DNA of 10,166 nt from Candidatus Omnitrophota bacterium. Lineage in GTDB: Bacteria > Hinthialibacterota > Hinthialibacteria > Hinthialibacterales > JAKPRU01. Positions 1-7,220 of the stretch are shown here, piece by piece. The translations under genes were made by a program, and so were the position numbers. The DNA is taken from contig JAKPRU010000118.1 in the NCBI GenBank assembly GCA_029557025.1, positions 1 to 10,166 of the forward strand. Direction: 5' to 3'. Each line of letters opens with the position of its first letter. Positions within the stretch are counted from its first letter, which is position 1. A model generated the notes under the pieces. The model did not search any database and was not told where the DNA came from. It was given only the letters and a program-made list of their open reading frames with translations.

Positions 1-555
1 CTCCAGACCGATGAATCCTCCGCCCACAACCAGCATGGATCGCGGGATAGCGGTCAATTCCAAGGCCTGGGTGGAATCCCAGACAGGCGGGCCTTTCAAT
101 GCCAGTCCGGGGATACCGGCGGAGACCGAGCCGGTTGCGAGGATGGCATGTTCAAAGGGCAGGAGGTCCTCACCGCCATCCGGTCGTGCGATCTGCAAGG
201 TGTGGGAGTCCGCAAACCGCGCATGGCCGACAATCCGCTCAATGCTGCGTCGTTTGCAGAGATCGGCCAGCCCAAGGGCCAGTTTTCGGACGATTTCCTC
301 TTTCGAGGCCCGGACCTTTTCCAGGTTGATTTGAGGTTCAGGGAATTGGATACCGAATCGGGCCGCATCGCGGGCTTCCGAGAGGATCTGGGAAACGTGC
401 AGAAGGGCCTTGGAGGGAATACACCCGTAACGCAGGCAAGTTCCGCCGGGGGTGGGATGACGGTCGATGAGGACGACCTTCATTCCCAAGTCCGCCGCCA
501 GAAATGCCGCCGCGTATCCGCCCGGCCCGGCGCCGATGACAGCAAGGGAAGACAT
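1..555 (-). CDS. lpdA: Dihydrolipoamide dehydrogenase (E3), N-terminal 185 residues, cut by window edge
   Basis: This flavoprotein reoxidises the dihydrolipoyl groups of 2-oxo-acid dehydrogenase complexes or the glycine cleavage system, passing electrons through FAD to NAD+ in the cytoplasm. The reading frame is open to the left edge, so about 60% of a usual ~460-residue protein is missing. Visible are the FAD-binding GxGxxG at residues 8-13 (GAGPGG), the redox-active disulfide motif GGTCLRYGCIPSK (Cys40 and Cys45), an ATG-type loop (ILATGS), and the start of the NAD-binding GGGFIGLE at 178-185. The ATG start is fixed by the FAD motif lying right at the N-terminus; no strong Shine-Dalgarno sequence is seen in the AT-rich leader. 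Family membership is certain; which complex it serves cannot be told, as its downstream neighbours are outside the window. Mercuric reductase is less likely given the LRYGCIPSK motif and N-terminus. Confidence 0.95.
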   Translation of the reverse strand, partial: MSSLAVIGAGPGGYAAAFLAADLGMKVVLIDRHPTPGGTCLRYGCIPSKALLHVSQILSEARDAARFGIQFPEPQINLEKVRASKEEIVRKLALGLADLCKRRSIERIVGHARFADSHTLQIARPDGGEDLLPFEHAILATGSVSAGIPGLALKGPPVWDSTQALELTAIPRSMLVVGGGFIGLE

Positions 556-718
556 TGTTTACTTAAGAATTAAGAATTAAAAATTGAGAAACGTATTATG
601 AAGGACAAAGAGGGAAGGGGAAAGAGCAGGGTTTTGCCGTTCCGTTGCAGGACCGTTTTCAAAGCGTTGCATTTCCAGACAAAGAATCCCAGTAAGATGA
701 ATCGAGGAAGATTGCTCC
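556..718. other. Divergent intergenic region between lpdA and mntP
   Basis: This 163-bp spacer must carry the starts of both divergent transcripts. I see no convincing -35/-10 pair for either gene. I looked for a manganese-sensing yybP-ykoY riboswitch, which often precedes mntP, and did not find its conserved core. A ribosome binding site for mntP (GAGGAAG, around 703-709) lies close to its GTG start. The lpdA-proximal end is AT-rich and repetitive (see the repeat entry). Confidence 0.5.
564..585. repeat. Short AT-rich direct repeat in the lpdA leader
   Basis: The unit TAAGAAT is present twice in direct succession and followed by a variant TAAAAAT, forming an AT-only-plus-G tract in otherwise GC-rich DNA, 9 nt upstream of the lpdA start. 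It may be a simple-sequence tract or the edge of a small spacer repeat. It displaces any strong ribosome binding site for lpdA. No function is claimed. Confidence 0.4.
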
Positions 719-1279
719 GTGACTCTTGTTGAAATTTTGATTATGTCGGTCGGGCTGGCCATGGATGCCATGGCGGTCTGTCTGGGGATCGCCGCGGCGG
801 GGCTGAGCGCCGGCGGTCGCGCGCGGTTTCGTCTGGCGTTTCATTTCGGTTTGTTCCAGTTTCTCATGCCGGTGATCGGCTGGTTTGCGGGCACGAGCAT
901 CGAGCGGTTTATTGCGGTATTCGACCATTGGGTCGCATTTGCGCTGCTGAGTTTTGTGGGTGTGCGCATGATCCGCGCCGGATTGCGCGAGGAAGGCGAG
1001 TCGTACGCGACCGATCCGAGTCGGGGGATCACGCTGGTCATGCTTTCCGTGGCGGTGAGTATCGATGCGCTTGCGGTCGGTCTCAGCCTGGCGATGGTGC
1101 ACATTTCGATTTGGTACCCCAGTGTGATTGTCGGTGTGGTGACCGGTGCGCTTTCCATGCTGGGACTTCTGCTGGGCGACCGGATTGGGACCCGATTCGG
1201 ACATCGCATGGAGATTGCGGGCGGGGTGATTCTGCTTCTGATCGGCATTCGGATTGTGGTTTCCCATGTCTTGTTCTAA
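719..1279 (+). CDS. mntP: MntP-family manganese efflux pump
   Basis: This small integral membrane protein (186 aa, the usual family length) exports Mn2+ from the cytoplasm and protects against manganese overload. About six hydrophobic segments are visible: near residues 3-28, 37-58, 64-86, 103-127, 130-152 and 166-184. The two conserved membrane aspartates are present in their typical contexts: Asp16 in GLAMDAMAVCLG and Asp116 in VAVSIDALAVGLS, the repeated motif that marks the family's internal duplication. The start is GTG, with GAGGAAG about 10 nt upstream. The next gene follows 79 nt downstream on the same strand and may be co-transcribed. A manganese-responsive regulator or riboswitch would be expected from the family, but none is recognisable in the leader. 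Confidence in the family is high. Confidence 0.95.
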   Translation: MTLVEILIMSVGLAMDAMAVCLGIAAAGLSAGGRARFRLAFHFGLFQFLMPVIGWFAGTSIERFIAVFDHWVAFALLSFVGVRMIRAGLREEGESYATDPSRGITLVMLSVAVSIDALAVGLSLAMVHISIWYPSVIVGVVTGALSMLGLLLGDRIGTRFGHRMEIAGGVILLLIGIRIVVSHVLF

Positions 1280-1358
1280 TATGGGTTATTATGGATTGTA
1301 CGAAGGCAAGTTGATCGAACCGGAATATGCCGGGTCACGCCGACAAGAGGTAGAAAAC

Positions 1359-2339
1359 ATGTCATCACGAAATGCTTTGTTACTCACCCGGATGGTGGTA
1401 TTTTCCGCGGCGTTCGGGGTTCTCTGTGCCATCGGGTGCGCTCAGACGCAGACAACGGATAACAGGACAACATCAGAATCTCCGCTTCTCCAGTTGCGTG
1501 AAATGGATATGCACCTTCATGCGGGGATGGAACGCCGGGTTCCCCTTGATGAATGGGTAGAGTTGGCCGCGTCGGACGGTCGGAAAGCAATGCTGCTTCT
1601 GGATCACATCGAGCTCTACCGAAAGACACAAGCGGAGTATGAGTCTTGGGCCAGGGAGGACGGCTTTCGGTTGTGGTATCCGGTTGGTTCGGCGGGGCAC
1701 AAGGCGCTGATGGCGGATTTCGATCGGGTGGCAAAGAAAAGGAGAGGGGATCTGCTTATATTCAAGGGTTGGGAGATAGACTCACGGGAGCTGGACGGCG
1801 ACCTGGAGACCGAACCGATGCGCATGGCGGATGTTCTCGGGTGGCATATCTCCCCGAACAACGGCGGAGAGGCCCCCGATGGACAGCTCCTGATTAAGCG
1901 CGCGAAACAACTCCAGGCGCTTCAAAAGGAATTCCCGGTCCCGATGATTCTGTTTCATCCGTTCTCGATGCGAATTGAAAATATCGTGAACACGGCCCAG
2001 AAACAGGGACGGGATATCTCGACGATAACAGTGGAGGAGTACCGATTTTTCCAGCCGGGGGAACAGGAACAACTGGCGGAAGTGCTGCGGGGGAGATCGA
2101 TTTATGTGGAGATCAACCGGGCTTATGAGGGCTGCTGGAAGAATCCCGTGGTTCGTGAGGCATTTATCGCGGACATTCGTCCGCTGGCGGAGGCGGGAGT
2201 ACAGTTCACGATTGGGACCGACCACCATGGGCTTCGCGAAGCGCAGCAGCCGTTTCATCCGGAAGAGTATTGCGGCGAATTGGGCGTCACACCGGAAAAC
2301 GCGAATGGGATCATTCGGGAACTCCGATTGAAACGATAG
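1359..2339 (+). CDS. PHP-domain metal-dependent hydrolase, predicted lipoprotein
   Basis: 326 aa. The N-terminus has a basic stretch, a hydrophobic segment (residues 12-25) and a lipobox-like AIGC with Cys27 as the predicted lipidated residue, so the protein is probably anchored outside the cytoplasm. The rest resembles the polymerase-and-histidinol-phosphatase (PHP) fold. Putative metal ligands appear in the expected order: His52 and His54 (DMHLHAG), Asp82-His83 (LLDHIE), Glu139 (GWEID), His163 (LGWH), His200 (FHP) and Asp288-His289 (GTDHH). These usually form a two- or three-metal centre cleaving phosphoesters or related bonds; the substrate is unknown. The frame is open upstream to 1254, but the ATG at 1359 is chosen because it has AAGAGG about 9 nt upstream and gives a proper lipoprotein signal, whereas the longer form would overlap mntP and bury it. 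A TatD- or amidohydrolase-type relative is a weaker alternative. Confidence 0.8.
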   Translation: MSSRNALLLTRMVVFSAAFGVLCAIGCAQTQTTDNRTTSESPLLQLREMDMHLHAGMERRVPLDEWVELAASDGRKAMLLLDHIELYRKTQAEYESWAREDGFRLWYPVGSAGHKALMADFDRVAKKRRGDLLIFKGWEIDSRELDGDLETEPMRMADVLGWHISPNNGGEAPDGQLLIKRAKQLQALQKEFPVPMILFHPFSMRIENIVNTAQKQGRDISTITVEEYRFFQPGEQEQLAEVLRGRSIYVEINRAYEGCWKNPVVREAFIADIRPLAEAGVQFTIGTDHHGLREAQQPFHPEEYCGELGVTPENANGIIRELRLKR

Positions 2340-2358
2340 TGAACAGAGGGAATTGAGT

Positions 2359-2374
2359 CTGCGGAGTTTCGCAG
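2359..2374. terminator. Possible weak hairpin between convergent genes
   Basis: CTGCG and CGCAG form a perfect 5-bp stem with a 6-nt loop, 20 nt after the PHP lipoprotein stop and 52 nt after the VTT-family gene stop on the other strand. There is no T-run on either side, so it is at best a weak or Rho-assisted terminator. The remaining 86-bp spacer shows nothing else. Confidence 0.2.
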
Positions 2375-2425
2375 GGCAGAGGCGAATAGGGGCGGAGTTC
2401 TTGTGTGGCCGGAGGGGAGAGAATT

Positions 2426-3124
2426 TCAGTCGAACTTCTTTGTCATGTCGGTGATCACATCGGATGATCGGAACCCGATGCAGAATAGAGTCATTGTCAC
2501 GATGAGTACTCCCGCGGCACAAGCCAAACGGAACCAGGTATGTCCGACGAGGCTGCCTCCAAGAAAGACGCAGACCGCCGCATCGGGCAAGCTCCCCAGA
2601 AGCGTGCCCCAAAAGAAACTATGCACGGTTACCGGACTTGCTCCACAGAGGAGATTGGTCAATTGATTATGTCCGACGGGAAACAAGCGAATGAGCAAAA
2701 CCACGAGAAATCCGCGTTCACGAAATTGTTTGTCCAGGTGGGGGTAGCGGTTGAATTTCCGGCGCACCCAATCCCCCGCAACCCAGCGGGCGAATCCGAA
2801 ACTGATCAGTCCGGAAAGGAGAGTTATCGTCTGAACCCAGAGGATTCCACGAAAAGAGCCGAACAAGGCGCCGGCAATCCCCGCTAATATCCGTCGCGGA
2901 ACTCCGACGATCAGGATCAGGGTTCCAATCAACAAGAATACCGATTGGGTCCACGCACCGAATGCCTTGAGGTCCTCTCCCCACCTGGGGATTTGCGATA
3001 TTTGCAGGAACTCGGCCAGCGAGGTATGACGAATCAGAAGAATGAGGCCAAGCAAAACCCCGACCGCGATGAGCGATCGAACAACAGGCGGGGGGACGGA
3101 TGGTATCTGCGGGTTATTCCTCAT
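2426..3124 (-). CDS. TVP38/TMEM64 (VTT/SNARE-associated, DedA-related) membrane protein
   Basis: 232 aa polytopic inner-membrane protein. Hydrophobic segments lie near residues 15-32, 61-77, 95-116, 139-150, 182-196 and 200-218. The two re-entrant family motifs are recognisable: GVPRRILAGIAGALFG (74-89) and the RLFP-N-LLCGAS stretch (146-163) followed by FFWGTLLGSLPDA (170-182). Members of the wider DedA/VTT superfamily have been shown to move phospholipids or undecaprenyl phosphate across membranes; the transport substrate of this member is not known. It is the last gene of a three-gene operon and its ATG overlaps the end of the GT2 gene by 11 nt, suggesting translational coupling. An in-frame extension to 3217 exists but would run about 100 nt into the GT2 gene and adds an unlikely N-terminus. 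Family confidence is good; a lipid-carrier role is inferred from context. Confidence 0.85.
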   Translation of the reverse strand: MRNNPQIPSVPPPVVRSLIAVGVLLGLILLIRHTSLAEFLQISQIPRWGEDLKAFGAWTQSVFLLIGTLILIVGVPRRILAGIAGALFGSFRGILWVQTITLLSGLISFGFARWVAGDWVRRKFNRYPHLDKQFRERGFLVVLLIRLFPVGHNQLTNLLCGASPVTVHSFFWGTLLGSLPDAAVCVFLGGSLVGHTWFRLACAAGVLIVTMTLFCIGFRSSDVITDMTKKFD

Positions 3125-3845
3125 GGCTTTTCTGTGTCCGTTCAGAAGAAAACAATCGATATTTAAACCAACGAACAGCCAAACAGTCCAGGATCCCCCG
3201 CCATAAGCGATTCCCAATACCGTACTTGGATTTCCCGAATTGTCGCGGTCGATGGTTCACGGGCACCTCTACAACACGAAAGCCCTGGAATCGGGCCAGG
3301 GTGGGCAGGAAACGATGCAATCCATTGAAACGCGGCAGTTCATGCACGACCTCGCGTTTCAGAACGCGGAGCGAGCATCCGGTATCGACAATGCTGTCCC
3401 CTGTGATGAGATTTCGGAAGGCATTTCCAATCCGGGAGGAGAGCCGCCTGATCCAGGGGTCCTTGCGCCGAGCGCGGATGCCGCACACAAGATCCGCATT
3501 CGAGAGATACTCCAACAGAATCGGAATGTCGTGGGGATCGTTTTGCAGATCCGCATCCAGGGTTACAAGAATGGCTCCTCGGGCCATCTGAAATCCCGTG
3601 GAGATCGCCGCACTCTGGCCCCAGTTGTTTGTATGACGCACCAGTCGAACAGCGGGGAACTCGGCCCGGATCTCCCACACACGGGCCACCGTCCTGTCTG
3701 TGCTGCAATCATCTACAAAGAGGATCTCAAAAGATTTACCAAGCGGAGTCAATACCTCAACTAATTCCCTTACGAGCGGACCGATATTCTCCTCCTCGTT
3801 GTAACAGGGAACCACTACGGAGAGATCGACAGAAGACTCAGTCAT
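3114..3845 (-). CDS. GT2-family polyprenyl-phosphate glycosyltransferase (DPM1-like, soluble)
   Basis: 243 aa, GT-A fold. Typical members transfer a sugar from a nucleotide donor to undecaprenyl or dolichyl phosphate at the cytoplasmic face of the membrane. Visible motifs are SVVVPCYNEEENI (10-21), the donor-binding FVDDCSTD (43-50), the metal-binding TLDADLQNDP (95-104) and DTGCSLR (154-160), then a basic HRPRQFGKSKYG stretch (198-209). It lacks the two C-terminal membrane helices of ArnC/GtrB-type enzymes, so it resembles the short DPM1 type. The start at 3845 is preferred over an in-frame ATG at 3860 because its ATG overlaps the TGA of the preceding gene (ATGA) and AGGA lies 7 nt upstream. 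Neighbours on both sides are membrane proteins of the same pathway class. The sugar cannot be deduced. Confidence 0.92.
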   Translation of the reverse strand: MTESSVDLSVVVPCYNEEENIGPLVRELVEVLTPLGKSFEILFVDDCSTDRTVARVWEIRAEFPAVRLVRHTNNWGQSAAISTGFQMARGAILVTLDADLQNDPHDIPILLEYLSNADLVCGIRARRKDPWIRRLSSRIGNAFRNLITGDSIVDTGCSLRVLKREVVHELPRFNGLHRFLPTLARFQGFRVVEVPVNHRPRQFGKSKYGIGNRLWRGILDCLAVRWFKYRLFSSERTQKSHEE

Positions 3846-5707
3846 TCCAGCATCCTGCATCGCTCATTGTGTAAAGAATGATCTTCGTGGAGAGTTACCC
3901 GACAGTCAATATCTCGTGCGGCGGATATCTCCGATCCGAAGTCCAGTTCCCAAGTTTCTCCGGGAGCCAGGATCCCATTCTTTACGATTTCCGGCTGTGT
4001 ATTGCTGATACGGGCGCGCAAGGGGCAAGGAGAGTCGGAGACATTGGATAGAATCACTTTTCCGCAAGGTTGTTTTGCCCGAAACAGCAGATTGTTATTG
4101 GGGGATTCCTGCAAATCTGCTCCGTCCATTCGAATAAGAATAGGGCCGGCGAAAGTCGCCATGCGACGGGTGTATTCCAGTCGCGGGTGATTACTGATGA
4201 TCCGCAGATAGGGAGGGTCGGTATCGGGCCGGCGAAGGACTTCATAAAGCGGGGGAGCGGCCATACGCCGGAGAGCCTCGACGGTTTCGGTGGCCTTCAC
4301 AACCAGAAAGGCGGCATAGTCGGATTTCAGGAGCGGCGCAGCGCGTTCCGGCGAAATAACCGGCTTCATTGTGTTGAGTTCGAATTGCAGAGCGTAAGGG
4401 GAATCAATGTGGATCAGTGGAAATTCGCTGCCGACTTCTCGGCGGATTACACGAGCCAACTCCTGTGTCCAACGGGTTCGCTGCACAGGATCGCTATGCC
4501 CTCGAACAACGTGAAGGTAAATGAAAGCAAAAAGTAATGAAACCAATACCGACACGGCGGTTCCATAAAGAATATGCTTCGTATTGTAATGACGAAGCAC
4601 ATTTGAAACTTCCGGTGCGGCGATCAACGCCGCCGCCGGTAACAGCGGAAAGAGGTGGTCAGGGCGCTGGTGGGGAGAGACCGAAAAGATCAGGAGGCCG
4701 AAAAAAAAGTAGCAAAACCAGAAACGCTCGAATCGGCGGATGGTGTGATCCGCCGATGGCCGTTTCACGATCCGCCAGAATCCGAAGCAGGCCGCAATAC
4801 TCCACGGTGCAAAACGTGCAAGAAAATAGAGCGGGGGGTTGAATAATGCGTGCCCGGGAGGGAGTCGTTGTTTACCGTCCAGAAGCGCATGACCGACCAG
4901 TTCTGTTCTGATCACCCGGTCGATAAGCGCCCGGCCCATCTGCGCGTATGCAAGAAGGAACCATCCTGCCGTTATACAGAGGAAAAGAAGTATGCCGGTA
5001 AGATGAGAGCCACGGAGCGGAGGAAACGGCTTTCGATCATACTTTTCCCAGACAATTGCCCACAGCCCGCCAAGGGCGATGAGGACTCCGAGCGGGCCTT
5101 TGGTGAGAACGGCTGCCGCCGACATGAGCCAGAATCTCGTCCACCCTTTTCCCTCAACCCAGGCGGTGTATGCGAACCACGCTGCCGCGAATACGGTTAA
5201 TGAGAACAGCGGGTCTGTCCGGGCAAGACAGAGTTGTCGGAGACTTGTGGAGGAAAGCAGATACATGATGGCGGCAAGGAATCCGGCCATCCGCCCATAG
5301 TACATGCTTCCCAATGCCGTCAATAACCATGAAACGCCCAACACGGACAAGGCGCTGGGAAGGTACAACGTGAATCGACTGATGCGACCGAACGGGAGGG
5401 TTACAAGCGCGGCAAGCCAGGTATACAGGGGCGGTTTCGAGGTAACGGCTCCCGACACATCCCTCTGGCAGATCCAATTTCCGTTGCGCACAACATCCAA
5501 CACGTAGGCTGCCGGGCGTTGCTGGTCTTTGTCCATCAGGTCCGAAGGACTTGAAAGGTTCACGGCAAACAACGCCGCCCAAGTAAGGCTGATAAACAGG
5601 AGAAGAACGAGAGGAGTCAAAGCGAGGTCCTCTCCGGTTCCATCGCGCGGAGAGAAAAAGTGTCCTGTCCTTCCTGCCGGAGAGGCAAACAAACGCTTCG
5701 GGAACAT
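3842..5707 (-). CDS. ArnT/PMT-like (GT-C fold) membrane glycosyltransferase
   Basis: 621 aa integral membrane protein. Enzymes of this type take a sugar from a polyprenyl-phosphate donor and add it to lipid A, another lipid or a protein on the periplasmic side. The first transmembrane helix is about residues 29-50, followed by the first extracytoplasmic loop with Asp59 and Asp61 (LMDKDQQRPA) and the signature KPPLYTW (91-97). A second acidic loop has ARTDP (Asp165), and TKGP (202-205) is typical of ArnT. Further helices continue to about residue 430, then a soluble C-terminal domain of about 190 residues. The DE pair of ArnT is DKD here, so the acceptor may differ. The ATG at 5707 has AAGAAGG about 6 nt upstream; a TTG at 5791 is a less likely start. 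It leads the operon with the GT2 and VTT-family genes. 'ArnT' by name is not justified. Confidence 0.88.
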   Translation of the reverse strand: MFPKRLFASPAGRTGHFFSPRDGTGEDLALTPLVLLLFISLTWAALFAVNLSSPSDLMDKDQQRPAAYVLDVVRNGNWICQRDVSGAVTSKPPLYTWLAALVTLPFGRISRFTLYLPSALSVLGVSWLLTALGSMYYGRMAGFLAAIMYLLSSTSLRQLCLARTDPLFSLTVFAAAWFAYTAWVEGKGWTRFWLMSAAAVLTKGPLGVLIALGGLWAIVWEKYDRKPFPPLRGSHLTGILLFLCITAGWFLLAYAQMGRALIDRVIRTELVGHALLDGKQRLPPGHALFNPPLYFLARFAPWSIAACFGFWRIVKRPSADHTIRRFERFWFCYFFFGLLIFSVSPHQRPDHLFPLLPAAALIAAPEVSNVLRHYNTKHILYGTAVSVLVSLLFAFIYLHVVRGHSDPVQRTRWTQELARVIRREVGSEFPLIHIDSPYALQFELNTMKPVISPERAAPLLKSDYAAFLVVKATETVEALRRMAAPPLYEVLRRPDTDPPYLRIISNHPRLEYTRRMATFAGPILIRMDGADLQESPNNNLLFRAKQPCGKVILSNVSDSPCPLRARISNTQPEIVKNGILAPGETWELDFGSEISAARDIDCRVTLHEDHSLHNERCRMLE

Positions 5708-5790
5708 ACTGACCTTCTTCAGTGAGTTCAAATGCCGGTCGGGGTCCCGACAAGATGAAAACTCTCGACGGGAGGCCGTCTCACGATGCA

Positions 5791-5817
5791 ATTATAGCGA
5801 GAGAAGGTGCGCTTCTC
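5791..5817 (-). promoter_or_regulatory. Candidate promoter/operator of the glycosyltransferase operon
   Basis: On the minus strand a perfect TATAAT (5796-5791) lies 84 nt upstream of the operon's ATG. Immediately behind it, at 5801-5817, is the perfect inverted repeat GAGAAG-5 nt-CTTCTC, covering the spacer and much of the -35 position. No good TTGACA match exists at the right distance, which would fit an activator-dependent promoter or a repressor site, but could also be chance. Confidence 0.4.
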
Positions 5818-5975
5818 CCCGTTCCCTATATCCTCTTTTTGAATCCGGTGCAAAATACAGACGAATCAGGCCGTGTCCCTCGCGCCTTATGTGTCATTCG
5901 CCCAATGGAACTGCGGGGGAAACGCCCTGTCGAACCATCCCCGGACGCGATTTTCTGAGACCGCTGGGCTTTGGA

Positions 5976-6069
5976 GGAACGAGCGTCTTTGTTCCACGCA
6001 CATCGCCAGCTGCCAAGCCCCGTGATTCCGGCAAAAGATGGAATCCACGTCACGGGCAGGATGCCGGTG
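5976..6069. repeat. Cluster of three short hairpin-forming spacer repeats
   Basis: Three stem-loops sit side by side. First, 5976-5995: GGAAC and GTTCC arms with wobble pairs extending the stem. Second, 6022-6048: GTGATTCC and GGAATCCAC with a bulged C and 10-nt loop; this is the ATTCC...GGAAT type widespread in bacterial spacers and readable as VIPAKxGI on the plus strand. Third, 6051-6069: CACGGGCA-GGA-TGCCGGTG with one mismatch, readable on the minus strand as GTGILPV. The second and third resemble dispersed palindromic repeats I recall from many genomes; the identification is from memory and not from a search. Confidence 0.65.
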
Positions 6070-6104
6070 CCACGCCGCATTGTGGCTATAATTCTTTCCC
6101 GCTC

Positions 6105-6179
6105 CGGGAGGGCGAAGATTCCGCTGAATCGTGCGGTCTTCGGCCCTCCTTTGGCGGACATACAGTCCGCCTGTCGCAA
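6105..6179. repeat. Repeat element A (3' of secreted-protein gene)
   Basis: Imperfect direct repeat of the element at 7221-7318. The outer segments match closely: GGGAGGGCGAAGAT at one end, and 35 of 36 bases identical between 6144-6179 and 7283-7318 at the other; the middle is shorter here. It contains a perfect stem-loop, GGCGGAC-ATACA-GTCCGCC, at 6153-6171, lying exactly 21 nt after the stop codon of the secreted-protein gene, plus a smaller hairpin around 6135-6145. It could stabilise the mRNA 3' end or end transcription, but has no T-run. Confidence 0.75.
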
Positions 6180-6192
6180 GAAATCCGGCCTG

Positions 6193-7200
6193 TTATTCCT
6201 GAGGCTGGATTTCCTCCTGTGTCGTGATGCGCACAGTTTTCGTCCACACGTCGGAAACCACGCACAGGTCATTCACTGCGACCGCCTTCAGCGTCACCGT
6301 AATCGTCCCCGGCGCACCACGCGGCACAAATTCCACCATCCCCGTATTCTTCCAAGTTATCTGGGGTTCCGTCAGTTCGGATGGTTGCGTATTTGGCCCC
6401 AAGTTCGGCAGGTCGTTTCCCGCAATCCAAACGCTGTGCCAGACCCTGTGTCCGTTGGGATCGCTTGCACTCAACAATGCGTTACCGAATCTCGCCCGGG
6501 ATATGCTCATCTCGGACGGGAAGTCCACATCATGAATCAGCGGTGGCTCAACTTTTTCTCCCCGTGTTATTCCTTCCGCAGTGTTCTTGAGATCATTGTC
6601 AATGGCACGGATTACGGTAGCCGGATCAAGCACGCTCGTGGCTTGAATCTTAACGAACACATTGTCGCGCACAAACACGTCCGGTAGTTTCGAGTTCGGA
6701 TTGATCCAAGTCACGTATCCCGGATCGTCCGTCGAAAGAACAGGCGGGTCGTATGTCATTTGGATGCTATTCAGAAAGAGATTTGCAGCCAGCAGAGCAT
6801 CCCGGTGGCTTCGGAAAACGCCGATTTCCAAAGATATGCCTCTCGGATCTCTCGGCCAGGCCATGGCCGCCATCGCCCCCTCAGCCGTATTTGCGTGAGT
6901 AAGCGATCGTGGTGGTGGAATGCGGTAGTCAAACCCGATACCGAAATCCGCAGGACCAAGCACATCCCGTTCAAATTGCGAAAAATCAGGTATGTGTCGC
7001 TTAAGTACGTTGGCCAGATCGACACCGGTGATTGGTAACTCTGGTTCACTCAACACAAGAACCTCGTGTCTGGCAACCATTACCGAATCGCTCGCCGCGG
7101 CATTCGGAAAGAACAGAAAGAGAAACAGCAGTTGCGGTATGAGAAATGTGGTCACATAGCGGCAAACCGATCGCGCGAAAGAAGATTGCAAGCATGCCAT
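6193..7200 (-). CDS. Secreted protein of unknown function
   Basis: 335 aa. The N-terminus is a signal peptide: basic residues to Arg14, a hydrophobic core at 16-31 (very Leu/Phe-rich) and a likely cleavage after NAAA (residue 36), so the protein is exported. The middle (about 115-215) looks globular alpha/beta, with the ISLEIGVFRSHRDALLAANLF helix and DVFVRDNVFVKIQ strand. The C-terminal third (about 225-327) has alternating strand patterns suggestive of an Ig-like beta-sandwich. I recognise no catalytic motif and no named family. The ATG at 7200 is chosen because AAGGAAA lies 8-9 nt upstream and it starts the signal peptide; the frame continues to 7401 but crosses repeat element B. The last 30 codons are duplicated in the remnant at 7332-7580. 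Confidence 0.8.
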   Translation of the reverse strand: MACLQSSFARSVCRYVTTFLIPQLLFLFLFFPNAAASDSVMVARHEVLVLSEPELPITGVDLANVLKRHIPDFSQFERDVLGPADFGIGFDYRIPPPRSLTHANTAEGAMAAMAWPRDPRGISLEIGVFRSHRDALLAANLFLNSIQMTYDPPVLSTDDPGYVTWINPNSKLPDVFVRDNVFVKIQATSVLDPATVIRAIDNDLKNTAEGITRGEKVEPPLIHDVDFPSEMSISRARFGNALLSASDPNGHRVWHSVWIAGNDLPNLGPNTQPSELTEPQITWKNTGMVEFVPRGAPGTITVTLKAVAVNDLCVVSDVWTKTVRITTQEEIQPQE

Positions 7201-7220
7201 GGCGACATTTCCTTTCTTGC

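Larger units (their letters stand above)
5708..6192. other. 485-bp gene-free spacer with promoter-like site and hairpin repeats
   Basis: No convincing gene is seen on either strand; open frames here are in low-complexity repeat sequence. From the glycosyltransferase side it holds a ribosome binding site, a TATAAT element with an adjoining perfect dyad (5791-5817), about 150 bp with nothing recognisable (5818-5970), a cluster of three hairpin-forming repeats (5976-6069), and repeat element A (6105-6179) just downstream of the secreted-protein gene. Confidence 0.7.

Noticed and set aside
560..718. Manganese riboswitch (yybP-ykoY) upstream of mntP
   Set aside because: I looked for the conserved GGGGAGUAG-like core and the paired second loop and could not find either; only a plain ribosome binding site is supported.
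1254..1358. Upstream extension of the PHP lipoprotein start to 1254
   Set aside because: It would overlap the end of mntP and bury the lipoprotein signal, and the internal ATG at 1359 has its own ribosome binding site.
1782..2612. Minus-strand ORF of 276 codons opposite the PHP lipoprotein
   Set aside because: The plus strand has ordered metal-ligand motifs and a lipoprotein signal; the minus-strand product is rich in Arg, His and Pro with no motif.
5976..6179. CRISPR array
   Set aside because: The hairpins differ from one another and there are no evenly spaced identical repeats with unique spacers.
5529..6227. Plus-strand ORF of 232 codons through the 5708-6192 spacer
   Set aside because: It crosses the hairpin repeats, and its VIPAKDGI and VIPEAGF pieces are translations of repeat DNA. 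The first part is antisense to the glycosyltransferase.
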